DNA of 64,000 bases, taken from positions 84,370-148,369 of the forward strand of contig NZ_JACXIZ010000028.1 of the NCBI RefSeq assembly GCF_014705605.1, read 5' to 3'. This DNA is from Paenibacillus sabuli (GTDB lineage: Bacteria; Bacillota; Bacilli; Paenibacillales; Paenibacillaceae). This document shows positions 54,006 through 62,287 of this stretch, piece by piece. The position numbers were made by a program, and so were the translations under genes. A model generated the notes under the pieces. The model made no database searches. It was not told where the DNA came from and was given only the letters and a program-made list of their open reading frames with translations. Within the stretch, counting starts at the first letter, position 1. Each line of letters starts with the position of its first letter.

Positions 54006-54905
54006 ATGCGGTACAAAAATGCGCTGTTGCTATACAACGGGAATGCCGGACAAGAGGATATGGGCAAGCGGCTCGGGCAAATCGTACCTGTGCTGGCACC
54101 GCAAATCGGGGAGCTCATCTTGAAGCAGACCGAGGGCCCGCAGGATGCGGAGCGCATCTGCCGCGAGCACGGCGAGGCGGTGGAGATGCTGCTGGTGCTG
54201 GGCGGCGACGGCACGGTGCACGAATGCGTCAACGGCTTGGCGGGGCTTAGCCATCCTCCGGTCGTCGGCATTTTGCCGGGCGGCACATGCAACGACTTCT
54301 CGCGGACGCTCGGCATGCCGCAGGACCTCGATCAGGCCGCGGCGGCGCTGCTGGAGGCGGAGCCGCGCAGACTGGATGTTGGTCAGGCGGGGGATCGTTA
54401 TTTTTCGAACTTTTTCGGTATCGGACTGATCACGGAGACCTCGGAGAATATTGACCGCAATCTGAAGGGCAAGCTCGGCAAGCTGAGTTATTTTCTGAGC
54501 ACGCTGCAAACCGTGACGAATGCGGAATCGTTTGACTACGTGCTGGAGCCGGAGGGCGGAGAGCGTCTGGAGGGAGAGGCCGTCATGATCCTTGTCGCCA
54601 ACGGGCGATTCCTCGGTACCAACGCGCTGCCGGGCACGCTGGATTCGGCGGCGGACGGGGAATTCGACGTCTATATCGTGCGCGAGGCGGGCTTGCCGCT
54701 GCTGATCGAGGTGCTTTCCCAGCGCAATCAAGAGGAGTGGACCTCCGATAATCCGGCGATTGCGCATTTGCGCACGCGCCGGCTGCGTCTGTCGACCGCC
54801 ATGCCGAAGCGGGCCGATACGGACGGGGAAATCTATTTGGAGACACCTGTGGAATTGACCGTGCTGCCGGAGCATTTGCGCTACCTGACGGTGTCGGAGG
54901 CATAG
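54006..54905 (+). CDS. Diacylglycerol kinase family lipid kinase (YegS/BmrU-like)
   Basis: A 299-residue lipid kinase with the DAGK catalytic motif 'LVLGGDGTVHECVNGL' and 'GILPGGTCNDFSRTLGMPQD' (about 60-105). The C-terminal beta-sandwich includes 'ILVANGRFLGTNALPGTLDS' and 'GEFDVYIVRE'. It would phosphorylate diacylglycerol or a related lipid at the membrane face. GAGAGG lies seven bases before the ATG, and AAGGAG sits further upstream. A single gene, just before the surface-protein cassettes. Confidence 0.92.
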   Translation: MRYKNALLLYNGNAGQEDMGKRLGQIVPVLAPQIGELILKQTEGPQDAERICREHGEAVEMLLVLGGDGTVHECVNGLAGLSHPPVVGILPGGTCNDFSRTLGMPQDLDQAAAALLEAEPRRLDVGQAGDRYFSNFFGIGLITETSENIDRNLKGKLGKLSYFLSTLQTVTNAESFDYVLEPEGGERLEGEAVMILVANGRFLGTNALPGTLDSAADGEFDVYIVREAGLPLLIEVLSQRNQEEWTSDNPAIAHLRTRRLRLSTAMPKRADTDGEIYLETPVELTVLPEHLRYLTVSEA

Positions 54906-55003
54906 GCTCGGACCTACCGCCCTGCACATGCGCCTGGCCATACATGCAAGCCTACTCCGATCCTGCATCCAGGCCTACTTTTTTGGGCGCCGAGCAATTT
55001 GAT

Positions 55004-55119
55004 GTTTGGACGAGCCGCGATCTGTGTTAATACGCATACAAGTGGACGATTAGGGGATTATTCCCATCCACTTGGTGAAACGCCATCCTGCCGTTATTGG
55101 GAAAGGGGGTGAATCAAAC
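55004..55119 (+). promoter_or_regulatory. Conserved promoter/leader of gene A1
   Basis: The region before gene A1 shares blocks with that before gene A2 (58722-58839). These are TGTTTG, 16 bases, TGTTAATA; then GCAT-A-CAAGTG; then CACTTG-GTGAAACGCCA; TGCCG; and GGGAAAGGGGGTGAATCAA running into the start codon. CAAGTGGA (55039-55046) pairs with TCCACTTG (55067-55074) to form an eight-pair stem. The loop between is not conserved, while the arms and 3' blocks are. It may be a cis-regulatory RNA or simply a recent duplication. Confidence 0.6.
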
Positions 55120-56727
55120 GTGCAGAAAGACGAAAAGCGGCGGCATAGGGTTGCGTCGGTGGCAGGGCTTGCCATATTTTTCATGACATTGGCCATTTTT
55201 GGGCAGCTACTTCATCCGCCGAAGGCCTTTGCCCTGCTCGGAGAAGTGCTCGAACCGGTCACTTCGGTGCTGGAGGGCGAAGCCGAGTCGACGGATGACG
55301 CAGCTGTATCGACGGACAGCTCCACGGCGGACGGTCCACCCGCCTCCGAGCAACAAGAGAAGGTGTCTGATGCAGAACAGCCGCGCGCGAGCAGCCCTTC
55401 GAATACGGCCACTCCTGCAGTGAATGAGAGCGAGACCGCGAGTCCCGAGGATACGGCCGATGTAGACGATGCAGGTCAGCCAGCGGCGGACGACCAAGAA
55501 GGACAAACCCCCGAGACCCGCGAGGAAGACGAGGTGGCTTCCGGCGGCAGCCTGCTCGGCATCGAGCTTCCGGCTATCGATATTGAGACGCCGGTCGGCG
55601 AGATCAAGACACCGGAGGTGAGCGGGGGCCTGGATGACGGCCTCGTCCCGGAGGCGTCGGTCGGCGAGGTCGAGGTGGACACGCCGATCGCAGAGGTCCG
55701 CACCCCGACAGTCGCAGCCGGGGGCGAAGACCTCGTGCCGGACGTCTCGATTGGACAAGCCGAGGTTCATACCCCCGTCGCAGAGGTCCAGACGCCGGAG
55801 GTCAAGCTGGGAGGCGATGGGCTCGTGCCAGACATTGCGGTCGGAGAAGTCGAGGTGAAGACGCCGATCGTGGGGGTCCGGACGCCGGTCATAGCGGTCG
55901 GCGACGACGGGGATGGGCCGGATCTCCCACCCGACGAGGGAGAGGAGCCGGAGAATGAAGGCGAAGCGGCTGAGCCGCCGGAGCCCGGTCCGGATCGGCC
56001 TGATCCGGCTCCCGACAGCGGCAGCGAAGAAGAAGGCGATACGCCCGGAGCCCCCATGCGTCCGGACAAGGACGATCCGCTCACGGAGGCAGATCGGGCT
56101 CACGCGCCACCGGATGTTGCAGATCAAGCCGAGGTCAATAAGGCAGACGAAGCCTCGCCGATCCGCCGAGACGAGGGTCCGGATCAGGCTTCCAGTCTGG
56201 CTGAGCAGGATAGCCGCCAAGAGGAGCAATTGCCGGATTCCGATTCGGGAGTTGGTCAATCGGAGACAGCGGGGCACGCGCCGGCGCAGGCGGTGGCGCC
56301 ATCCGGTTCAGAGGAGCGGGAGCCAGTCCCCCCGTCTTCTTCGGTTCGGTCGCCCATAGCGCCCGCCTCCGCTATTGCCGGACTGGACGAGCCAGCCTCG
56401 CGCCAGTCGGCGCCGTTGACAGCGGCAGAGCCTTCGGAGCCGTCTGACAAGGGTGAGGCGCCTCGTCCGATGCCGCGAGCTACTCTGCCTGCGGGCTGGG
56501 GTGGCTTCAGCTACGGTGGAGGATCGGCGTCGGGCGGCGCAGCGGGAGGGAGCGGCCAAGCAAGCCCGGGCTCCCCTAGCTTTGGCTTTGCCCTTTTGCC
56601 GGAGGACGAGCTGCCGGACGATGCGCCTGAGAGTGTGATCATGCTTACGTATCTGATGGGCTACGACCAGTGGAATCAGCCGCCGCCGGGGCAGCCGCCG
56701 ATGCACGACCTTTTCTTTCCAATTTGA
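55120..56727 (+). CDS. Surface-cassette protein A1 (novel, repeat-rich, exported)
   Basis: A 535-residue acidic protein of no known family. After a basic start, one hydrophobic helix (about 12-33) acts as signal or anchor, followed by 'QLLHPPKAFALLGEVLEPVT'. A Ser/Asp/Glu-rich stretch leads to four repeats of about 30 residues (about 148-270), each with 'GLVPD..VGEVEV.TPIAEV' and '.TPEV'. Then come a Pro/Glu/Asp/Ser-rich spacer, a Gly/Ser segment and a C-terminal tail 'GYDQWNQPPPGQPPMHDLF'. Paralogue A2 shares both ends and the repeats. GTG 55120 follows AAAGGGGGTGA. Gene B1 follows after a conserved 35-base junction. Confidence 0.85.
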   Translation: MQKDEKRRHRVASVAGLAIFFMTLAIFGQLLHPPKAFALLGEVLEPVTSVLEGEAESTDDAAVSTDSSTADGPPASEQQEKVSDAEQPRASSPSNTATPAVNESETASPEDTADVDDAGQPAADDQEGQTPETREEDEVASGGSLLGIELPAIDIETPVGEIKTPEVSGGLDDGLVPEASVGEVEVDTPIAEVRTPTVAAGGEDLVPDVSIGQAEVHTPVAEVQTPEVKLGGDGLVPDIAVGEVEVKTPIVGVRTPVIAVGDDGDGPDLPPDEGEEPENEGEAAEPPEPGPDRPDPAPDSGSEEEGDTPGAPMRPDKDDPLTEADRAHAPPDVADQAEVNKADEASPIRRDEGPDQASSLAEQDSRQEEQLPDSDSGVGQSETAGHAPAQAVAPSGSEEREPVPPSSSVRSPIAPASAIAGLDEPASRQSAPLTAAEPSEPSDKGEAPRPMPRATLPAGWGGFSYGGGSASGGAAGGSGQASPGSPSFGFALLPEDELPDDAPESVIMLTYLMGYDQWNQPPPGQPPMHDLFFPI

Positions 56728-56762
56728 GTGCAATCAAATTAAAAGAAGAGGAGTGCATCGGA

Positions 56763-58190
56763 ATGAAAACAATCGCAACATGGACAAAAGGCGTTATCGT
56801 GTCGGGCACGGTCGCAGTGGGGCTGCTGGTAGCATCGCATACCGGCTACGCGGACGACGGCAACGTGCTCGGGCTGAAGCTCGGACTTGACCTGAACGCG
56901 GACGCGCAGGTCGCTGCGCAATCGGGCGACGATCGCGCACACGAAGGATCTGGCAGAGGCGAGCAAGGGAGCCTGCTGGACCTCGGAGCGGACGCGGACG
57001 TGGCAGCGGACGTCGTCATCGGCGGCAAGACGCATGACGTAGAGGGAGCGAGCGAAGGCGAGGAAGACAGCCTGCTGGACCTTGGAGCGGACGCGGACGT
57101 GGCAGCGGACGTCGTCATCGGCGGCAAGACGGATGAGGAAGAGGGATCGGACAAAGGCGAGCAGGACAGCCTGCTGGACCTTGGAGTCAATGCAGATGTC
57201 GGTGTAACGCTCGGAATAGGCGGGTCCGGGGAAGATGCCGGCTCGGGTGACATCGGCGGCAACGATTCGGGCGCCGGATCGGATGATGCCGATGGCGGTG
57301 CAGACGACAATGGAGGAGAGGGCGGCAATCCTGCGGACCCCGGCACGGATGAGGGCGCAGGCGGGAACGACGACAATTCGAACGATAACGAAGGAAGCGC
57401 CGATGGCGGCGATTCGGACGCAGGTTCGGACGACACCGGCAGTGACAATCAAGCTGCCGGCTCGGGTGACATCGGCGGCAACGAATCGGGCACCGGGTCG
57501 GATGATGCCGATGGCGGTGCTGGGACGAACCCTCCGGCAAGCGATGCTTCCGCAGGAAGGGATTCGCAGAATAACGATGCGTCGGCAATGGATTCTGCAT
57601 CTGACGGGACACCGGGGGCAAACGCCAACGCTTGTCCGAAAGATCCAAGCTTTTCGCATCTTGCGGCCTACTGGTCGAACACGGAGTGGAATGCTCGCAT
57701 TGATTCGCTTCTTGCCGCGCATGCGACTGGCGAGCTGGGGCCTGAACGCGAATTGACCAGGGCAGAATTTACCGCTATGGTTGTCGAGCTGCTGTGTGTG
57801 CCATTAACGGACGAAGCGTCGACCTTTTCCGATGTGCAATCGAATCAGGGATATGATCCTTACATTGCTACGGCTCAGGAGCATGGATGGGTCGAGGGGA
57901 GGAGCGAAGACGTATTTGCTCCGCATGCCTTGATTACGAGAGAAGAAGCGGCGGCGATTATCGGCAGGATCGTAATCGCCTCGCCTCTCGCGCGTGCACT
58001 CTCGGATCTTGAGCAGTTTGACGATCGCGCGCAGATCAGTGACTGGGCCCGGCCTTACGTCGGTCTCGCCGTAGCCTATGAAATCATGGGAGGAACAGCG
58101 GAAAGCCGCTATGCGCCTGCCGCTTCGGTCACCCGGGCGGAAGCCTCGGTCCTTCTGCATAGTTTGCTCGATCGGCTGCAAGAAAAGTAG
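56763..58190 (+). CDS. Surface-cassette protein B1 (acidic repeats + three SLH domains)
   Basis: A 475-residue secreted protein. The signal peptide is about 1-28 (cut near TGYADD). Then 'GNVLGLKLGLDLNADAQVA', two and a half 33-residue repeats ('SLLDLGADADVAADVVIGGK'), and a Gly/Asp/Ser-rich linker in which a block around 'GSGDIGGN.SG.GSDDADGG' occurs twice. The last 165 residues are three SLH modules ('LTRAEFTAMVVELL', 'ITREEAAAIIGRIV', 'VTRAEASVLLHSLL') that bind pyruvylated wall polymer. So it is anchored at the cell surface. AGAGGAG lies nine bases before ATG 56763. The B2 repeat has the same 33-residue length and core. Confidence 0.88.
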   Translation: MKTIATWTKGVIVSGTVAVGLLVASHTGYADDGNVLGLKLGLDLNADAQVAAQSGDDRAHEGSGRGEQGSLLDLGADADVAADVVIGGKTHDVEGASEGEEDSLLDLGADADVAADVVIGGKTDEEEGSDKGEQDSLLDLGVNADVGVTLGIGGSGEDAGSGDIGGNDSGAGSDDADGGADDNGGEGGNPADPGTDEGAGGNDDNSNDNEGSADGGDSDAGSDDTGSDNQAAGSGDIGGNESGTGSDDADGGAGTNPPASDASAGRDSQNNDASAMDSASDGTPGANANACPKDPSFSHLAAYWSNTEWNARIDSLLAAHATGELGPERELTRAEFTAMVVELLCVPLTDEASTFSDVQSNQGYDPYIATAQEHGWVEGRSEDVFAPHALITREEAAAIIGRIVIASPLARALSDLEQFDDRAQISDWARPYVGLAVAYEIMGGTAESRYAPAASVTRAEASVLLHSLLDRLQEK

Positions 58191-58226
58191 CATTTCATAG
58201 AGTCAACTGTTCGTTGTTTGTTGTGA

Positions 58227-58260
58227 ACAAAAACCCCGTCATAAATGACGGGGTTTTTGT
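58227..58260. terminator. Terminator of cassette 1 (bidirectional)
   Basis: ACAAAAACCCCGTCA pairs with TGACGGGGTTTTTGT around TAAA. The T-run on the plus strand and the A-run that reads as T on the minus strand suit both B1 and the DUF1904 gene. Confidence 0.88.
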
Positions 58261-58315
58261 GCGATTTGATAAAAAATAGAGCGTACGAATTCCTGGCCGA
58301 TAGCCAGATTGGCAG

Positions 58316-58651
58316 CTAGAGTGCGTCGCAACGAACGCCATTGACGTAGTACCCATCTTCGCGATACACCTTGAAGGCAACTTCAATCTCCTGCACGCCG
58401 ACCGCAAGCAGGTGGCGGGTGATCGCTTCGGCCATCCGGTCTCGCGTCTGCGCTCCGCGTTCGAACCAGGCGACTTCGACGAACGGGTAGGTGGCTGCGC
58501 GCTTGCCGGCTATCGCAGAAACAGTCTGCAGCCAGTCGAGGGTGAAATTATCCGTCCCGCATGCGCAAATGTCGGCGAGCTCCCGGACCAGAGCCTCACT
58601 TGCGGCAATAAGCATGTCGGGGGCAACGCCTCTGACAGTGAGTTGTGGCAA
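58316..58651 (-). CDS. DUF1904-family protein (tautomerase-like fold)
   Basis: A 111-residue protein: 'PQLTVRGVAPDMLIAASEAL', 'CACGTDNFTLDWLQTV', 'YPFVEVAWFERGAQTRDRMA', 'VEVAF'-type strand 'EIEVAFKVYREDGYYVNG'. This pattern is DUF1904, related in fold to the tautomerase/MIF superfamily, with Pro2 next to the start. The start is TTG 58651, nine bases after AAGGAGG. It lies on the opposite strand between the two surface cassettes and looks like an unrelated resident gene. Function unknown. Confidence 0.88.
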   Translation of the reverse strand: MPQLTVRGVAPDMLIAASEALVRELADICACGTDNFTLDWLQTVSAIAGKRAATYPFVEVAWFERGAQTRDRMAEAITRHLLAVGVQEIEVAFKVYREDGYYVNGVRCDAL

Positions 58652-58721
58652 TTCCGACGACCTCCTTTTTTCGACAGTATATCACAGATCATGCATGCGG
58701 CGGCCTGCCTGTGGAAATGGA

Positions 58722-58839
58722 ATGTTTGACCACCTTCGAAGTGGTGTTAATAGGCATTCAAGTGATCCAATCGGGTGCGCTTGCCGTGGCACTTGATGAA
58801 ACGCCAACTTGCCGATTCGGGAAAGGAGGTGAATCAACA
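58722..58839 (+). promoter_or_regulatory. Conserved promoter/leader of gene A2
   Basis: This leader has the same ordered blocks as 55004-55119. TGTTTG and TGTTAATA are again exactly 16 bases apart. TCAAGTG (58758-58764) pairs with CACTTGA (58790-58796). Then TGAAACGCCA, TTGCCG and GGGAAAGGAGGTGAATCAA follow. The loop of 25 bases is unrelated to the loop in the other copy. AAAGGAGGTGA is a full-length Shine-Dalgarno match. Confidence 0.6.
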
Positions 58840-60261
58840 ATGGACCAAAACCAGCAGCAGCAACGGCGCTGGGTACCGTTGACACTTATGGCCGCACTTA
58901 TTATGACTGCAGGTATTCTTGTGCAGCTGCTTCATCCGCCGAAGGCGCACGCCCTGCTGGGCGAGGTGCTCGATCCGGTCACTTCGATACTGGAGGACGG
59001 AACCCGATCGTCAGATGAGGCAGATGCGTCAACAGACGGCTCCGATACGGACGAGTCCGCAGCGGAGCCGCAAGGCACCGAGCCTGAGCAAGATTCGGCT
59101 CCTAGCCCCGACCCAGACAATGAAGATGAACAAGACGAAGCGACGCGCGCTGCGGCACAATCCGCCACAGATGATGAATCCGCTGCTATGGCTGACGAAC
59201 CGGAGACTGACGAACCGGAGGCTGACGAAGGCGCTAAACGACAGCCATCCCGCAGCGGGCTGCTCGGCATCGAGCTCCCATCCGTGGAAATCGAGACGCC
59301 GCTCGGCGACGTCAAGACACCAAAGCTGGAGGTCGACACGGAGGAAGGGCTGGTGCCGGATATCGAGGTGGGCGAAGCCGAAATCGATACGCCAATAGCC
59401 GACGTCAAGACGCCCGAAGTGAACACGGGAGGCGACGGTCTGGTGCCGGATGTCACGGTTGGCGAGGTCGAGGTCGACACCCCAATCGCGGGAGTCGAGA
59501 CTCCCGGAATTGAGGTCGAAGCGGACGACGGCAACGACACACCGGAGAAGGATGTTCCGACAACCGACACCGAGACGCCGCCGGACACGCCCGTAGAGAC
59601 CGAGGCGCCAACCGAGACGCCGCCGGTGAAGAACGATACCGAGCCGACACGGCCGCAAGTCGAAGACCGTGCATCGACGGATGTCGTCGACCAGCAGCCC
59701 GAGCGTGAGTCTGCACAGTCAGATACGAACCCAGTGCAGTCTCCGCCGGATGAGGACACAGGCAGCGAGCCGAACAGCGAACGTCCAGAGCAGCAAAAGG
59801 ATACGTCATCCGAAGTTGACCCGTCTGCATCGGGCATGTCCGGTACGGAGGAACGCCAGACGCAGCCAACCGATTCAGAGGCTGACCCGACTGCTGCGCA
59901 GAATGCGGCGATTGCCGAAGGCTCCTCGTCACAGACGCCGACTTCTTCTGCGGAAGAGGCCTCGTCCCGTAAGCAACGGGAGCCGCAATCCACGCCAAGG
60001 CCGCGGCCGCAAGCCATCGTACCTCCGGTATGGAGTGCGGGGAGCGGCGGCGGTGGGGCGGCAGCGCCGGGAGGCGGTGCGAACGGCGCCAATAGCGGCG
60101 CAGCCGCCGGCGGAGTCGGGTACGCGATCATTCCGGCAGACGAACTGCCGCAACGCGCAGCTGAAAGCTCACTCATCATTACTTATTTGCTTGGCTATGA
60201 TCAGTGGAACCAGCCGCCGCCGGGACAGCCGCCCATGCACGACCTCTTCTCTGACATTTGA
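58840..60261 (+). CDS. Surface-cassette protein A2 (paralogue of A1)
   Basis: A 473-residue exported acidic protein. A Gln-rich start, hydrophobic helix (about 12-29) and 'QLLHPPKAHALLGEVLDPVT' match A1. The Asp/Glu/Ser-rich region is followed by 'SGLLGIELPSVEIETPLGDV' and three repeats of about 30 residues ('GLVPDVTVGEVEVDTPIAGV'). Then a Thr/Pro/Glu spacer, a Gly/Ala-rich segment and the near-identical tail 'GYDQWNQPPPGQPPMHDLF'. A1 has four repeats, so copy number varies. ATG 58840 follows AAAGGAGGTGA. Gene B2 follows across the same junction sequence as A1-B1. No known family recognised. Confidence 0.85.
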   Translation: MDQNQQQQRRWVPLTLMAALIMTAGILVQLLHPPKAHALLGEVLDPVTSILEDGTRSSDEADASTDGSDTDESAAEPQGTEPEQDSAPSPDPDNEDEQDEATRAAAQSATDDESAAMADEPETDEPEADEGAKRQPSRSGLLGIELPSVEIETPLGDVKTPKLEVDTEEGLVPDIEVGEAEIDTPIADVKTPEVNTGGDGLVPDVTVGEVEVDTPIAGVETPGIEVEADDGNDTPEKDVPTTDTETPPDTPVETEAPTETPPVKNDTEPTRPQVEDRASTDVVDQQPERESAQSDTNPVQSPPDEDTGSEPNSERPEQQKDTSSEVDPSASGMSGTEERQTQPTDSEADPTAAQNAAIAEGSSSQTPTSSAEEASSRKQREPQSTPRPRPQAIVPPVWSAGSGGGGAAAPGGGANGANSGAAAGGVGYAIIPADELPQRAAESSLIITYLLGYDQWNQPPPGQPPMHDLFSDI

Positions 60262-60296
60262 CCCCAATCAAATTAAAAGAAGAGGAGTGCATGGAA

Positions 60297-62060
60297 ATGA
60301 AAAAGGTTACGAAATGGGTAAAAGGTTCGGTATTGTCGGGTTCGATCGCAGTGGGAATGTTGGTGGCTTCGCAGACAGGCTATGCGGACAGCGAGAATGC
60401 GCTGGGCCTGAATCTAGGACTTGGACTGAGTGCCGATACGCAAGTATCTGCAGCGTCCGATTCCGATAACGGCCGCAATCGCGGGCTGCTCGGAGGAGAC
60501 GGCGCACTGGGCCTCGATCTCGGAGTAGGAGCCGACGTAGCAGCCGATGCAACGGTGGACAGCGAAACGCGCAGCAACGACGAGGACTTCGAAGGCGAGA
60601 GCAACAGCTCGCTCGATCTCGGAGTAGGAGCCGACGTGGAAGCCGATGCAATGGTGGACAGCGAAACGCGCAGCAACGACGAGGACTTCGAAGGCGAGAG
60701 CAATACGGCGCTCGATCTCGGAGTAGCAGCGGACGTGGAAGCTGACGCAACGGTGGACAGCGAGACGCGCACGAACGACGAGGACTTCGAAGGCGAGAGC
60801 AACAGCTCGCTCGATCTCGGAGTAGGAGCCGACGTGGAAGCCGATGCAATGGTGGACAGCGAAACGCGCAGCAACGACGAGGACTTCGACGGCGAAAGCA
60901 ACACGTCGCTCGATCTCGGAGTAGGCGCCGACGTAGCTGCCGATGCAACGGTAGAAAGCGAAACGCGCAGCAACGACGAGGACTTCGACGGCGAAAGCAA
61001 CACGTCGCTTGATCTCGGAGTAGGCGCCGACGTAGCTGCCGACGCAACGGTAGAAAGCGAAACGCGCAACAACGACGAGGACTTTGACGGCGAAAGCATC
61101 ACGTCGCTCGATCTCGGAGTAGCTGCTGACGTAGAAGCTGATGCAACGGTAGAAAGCGAAACGCGCAACAACGACGAGGATTTCGAAGGCGAGAGCAACA
61201 CGTCGCTCGATCTCGGAGTAGCAGCCGACGTGGAAGCTGATGCAACAGTGGATAGCGAAACGCGCAATAACGACGAGGACTTTGACGGCGAAAGCAACAC
61301 GTCGCTCGATCTCGGAGTAGCTGCTGACGTAGAAGCTGATGCAATGGTAGAAAGCGAAACGCGCAACAACGACGAGGATTTCGAAGGCGAGAGCAACACG
61401 TCGCTCGATCTCGGAGTAGCAGCCGACGTGGAAGCTGATGCAACAGTGGATAGCGAAACGCGCAATAACGACGAGGACTTCGACGGCGAAAGCAACACGT
61501 CGCTCGATCTCGGAGTAGCTGCTGACGTAGAAGCTGATGCAATGGTAGAAAGCGAAACGCGCAACAACGACGAGGATTTCGAAGGCGAGAGCAACACGTC
61601 GCTCGATCTCGGAGTAGCAGCCGACGTGGAAGCTGATGCAACAGTGGATAGCGAAACGCGCAATAACGACGAGGACTTCGACGGCAAAAGCAACACGTCG
61701 CTTGACCTCGGAGTAGCTGCTGACGTGGAAGCCGATGCAATGGTGGACAGCGAGACGAGCAATAACGACGAGGACTTCGAAGGCGAGAGCAACACGTCGC
61801 TCGATCTCGGAGTAGCTGCTGATCTGAATGCTGCGTTGGACGTTGAAGGCGAACGCAATCGCGATCAGGACGACTACACGGGCAGCTTGATGGCTGACCT
61901 TGGTCTCGATTTTGATCTCGGTCTCGAGCTGGATGCAGCCAGCGACTATGCATCGAACCAAGACGAACACGAACACTTTTCGCGCAATCAATTCCGTGTC
62001 GGACTCGGACTTCAGCTTGGTCTGAGCTTGCACAGCATGTTTGATTCGCGCTACGCGTAA
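60297..62060 (+). CDS. Surface-cassette protein B2 (13 x 33-residue acidic repeats)
   Basis: A 587-residue secreted protein. The signal peptide (about 1-27, cut near TGYAD) and 'NALGLNLGLGLSADTQV' match B1. Residues 72-500 are thirteen 33-residue repeats of the form 'SLDLGVAADVEADATVDSET' then about a dozen Asn/Asp/Glu-rich residues ('NNDEDFEGESNT'). A degenerate fourteenth and a C-terminal domain of about 85 residues follow ('GSLMADLGLDFDLGLELDAA', 'FRVGLGLQLGLSLHSMFDS'). The many Asp/Glu suggest calcium or cation binding. There are no SLH modules or LPXTG, so its attachment differs from B1. ATG 60297 lies nine bases after AGAGGAG; an ATG at 60291 is too close. Confidence 0.87.
   Translation: MKKVTKWVKGSVLSGSIAVGMLVASQTGYADSENALGLNLGLGLSADTQVSAASDSDNGRNRGLLGGDGALGLDLGVGADVAADATVDSETRSNDEDFEGESNSSLDLGVGADVEADAMVDSETRSNDEDFEGESNTALDLGVAADVEADATVDSETRTNDEDFEGESNSSLDLGVGADVEADAMVDSETRSNDEDFDGESNTSLDLGVGADVAADATVESETRSNDEDFDGESNTSLDLGVGADVAADATVESETRNNDEDFDGESITSLDLGVAADVEADATVESETRNNDEDFEGESNTSLDLGVAADVEADATVDSETRNNDEDFDGESNTSLDLGVAADVEADAMVESETRNNDEDFEGESNTSLDLGVAADVEADATVDSETRNNDEDFDGESNTSLDLGVAADVEADAMVESETRNNDEDFEGESNTSLDLGVAADVEADATVDSETRNNDEDFDGKSNTSLDLGVAADVEADAMVDSETSNNDEDFEGESNTSLDLGVAADLNAALDVEGERNRDQDDYTGSLMADLGLDFDLGLELDAASDYASNQDEHEHFSRNQFRVGLGLQLGLSLHSMFDSRYA
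60510..61796 (+). repeat. Thirteen 99-bp tandem repeats in gene B2
   Basis: Exactly thirteen in-frame 99-bp units run from 60510 to 61796, with a degenerate one after. Units 8 to 13 form a higher-order 198-bp dimer: 61203-61400, 61401-61598 and 61599-61796 are much more alike than single units are, so the latest expansion copied pairs. Confidence 0.92.
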
Positions 62061-62073
62061 TCTTTGATTGAAC

Positions 62074-62111
62074 CAAAGCAAGGGCCCGCATTCGCGGGCC
62101 CTTGCTTTGGT
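62074..62111. terminator. Terminator of cassette 2
   Basis: A perfect 17-pair stem (62074-62090 with 62095-62111, loop ATTC) lies 13 bases after the B2 stop; GC-rich core and AAAGC/GCTTT base. Confidence 0.8.
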
Positions 62112-62227
62112 GAGACGACAGGAACGAAGCGCGCATGACTTCATTATATCTAAGTCTTCAACATCGACACTGTAAGCGTAAATTGTGAGGTTGCAAGATG
62201 GGATCGGCTTAGGTGAGAAAATAAGCG

Positions 62228-62273
62228 CGTAAATATAGAGGTGCTGCCAGAGGACGGCACCTCTATATTTACG
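62228..62273. terminator. Second hairpin, serving the LapA-type gene
   Basis: A perfect 17-pair stem (62228-62244 with 62257-62273) lies 14 bases beyond the stop of the minus-strand LapA-domain gene. The stem base is AT-rich and can act in either direction. Confidence 0.7.
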
Positions 62274-62287
62274 TCTTGATGATCGGG

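Noticed and set aside
55020..55119. Canonical c-di-GMP-I riboswitch before gene A1 (and A2)
   Set aside because: Only short blocks resemble the aptamer; the second helix with tetraloop receptor and the usual GGACGCAAAGCC block are missing. Kept as an unknown leader instead.
60510..61796. CRISPR-like array
   Set aside because: Units are contiguous coding repeats with no unique spacers.
60380..61858. 492-codon open frame on the minus strand through the 99-bp array, giving a regular Ser/Ala repeat protein
   Set aside because: Any repeat of 99 bp (a multiple of three) stays open in several frames. The plus frame has a signal peptide, ribosome site and a paralogue.
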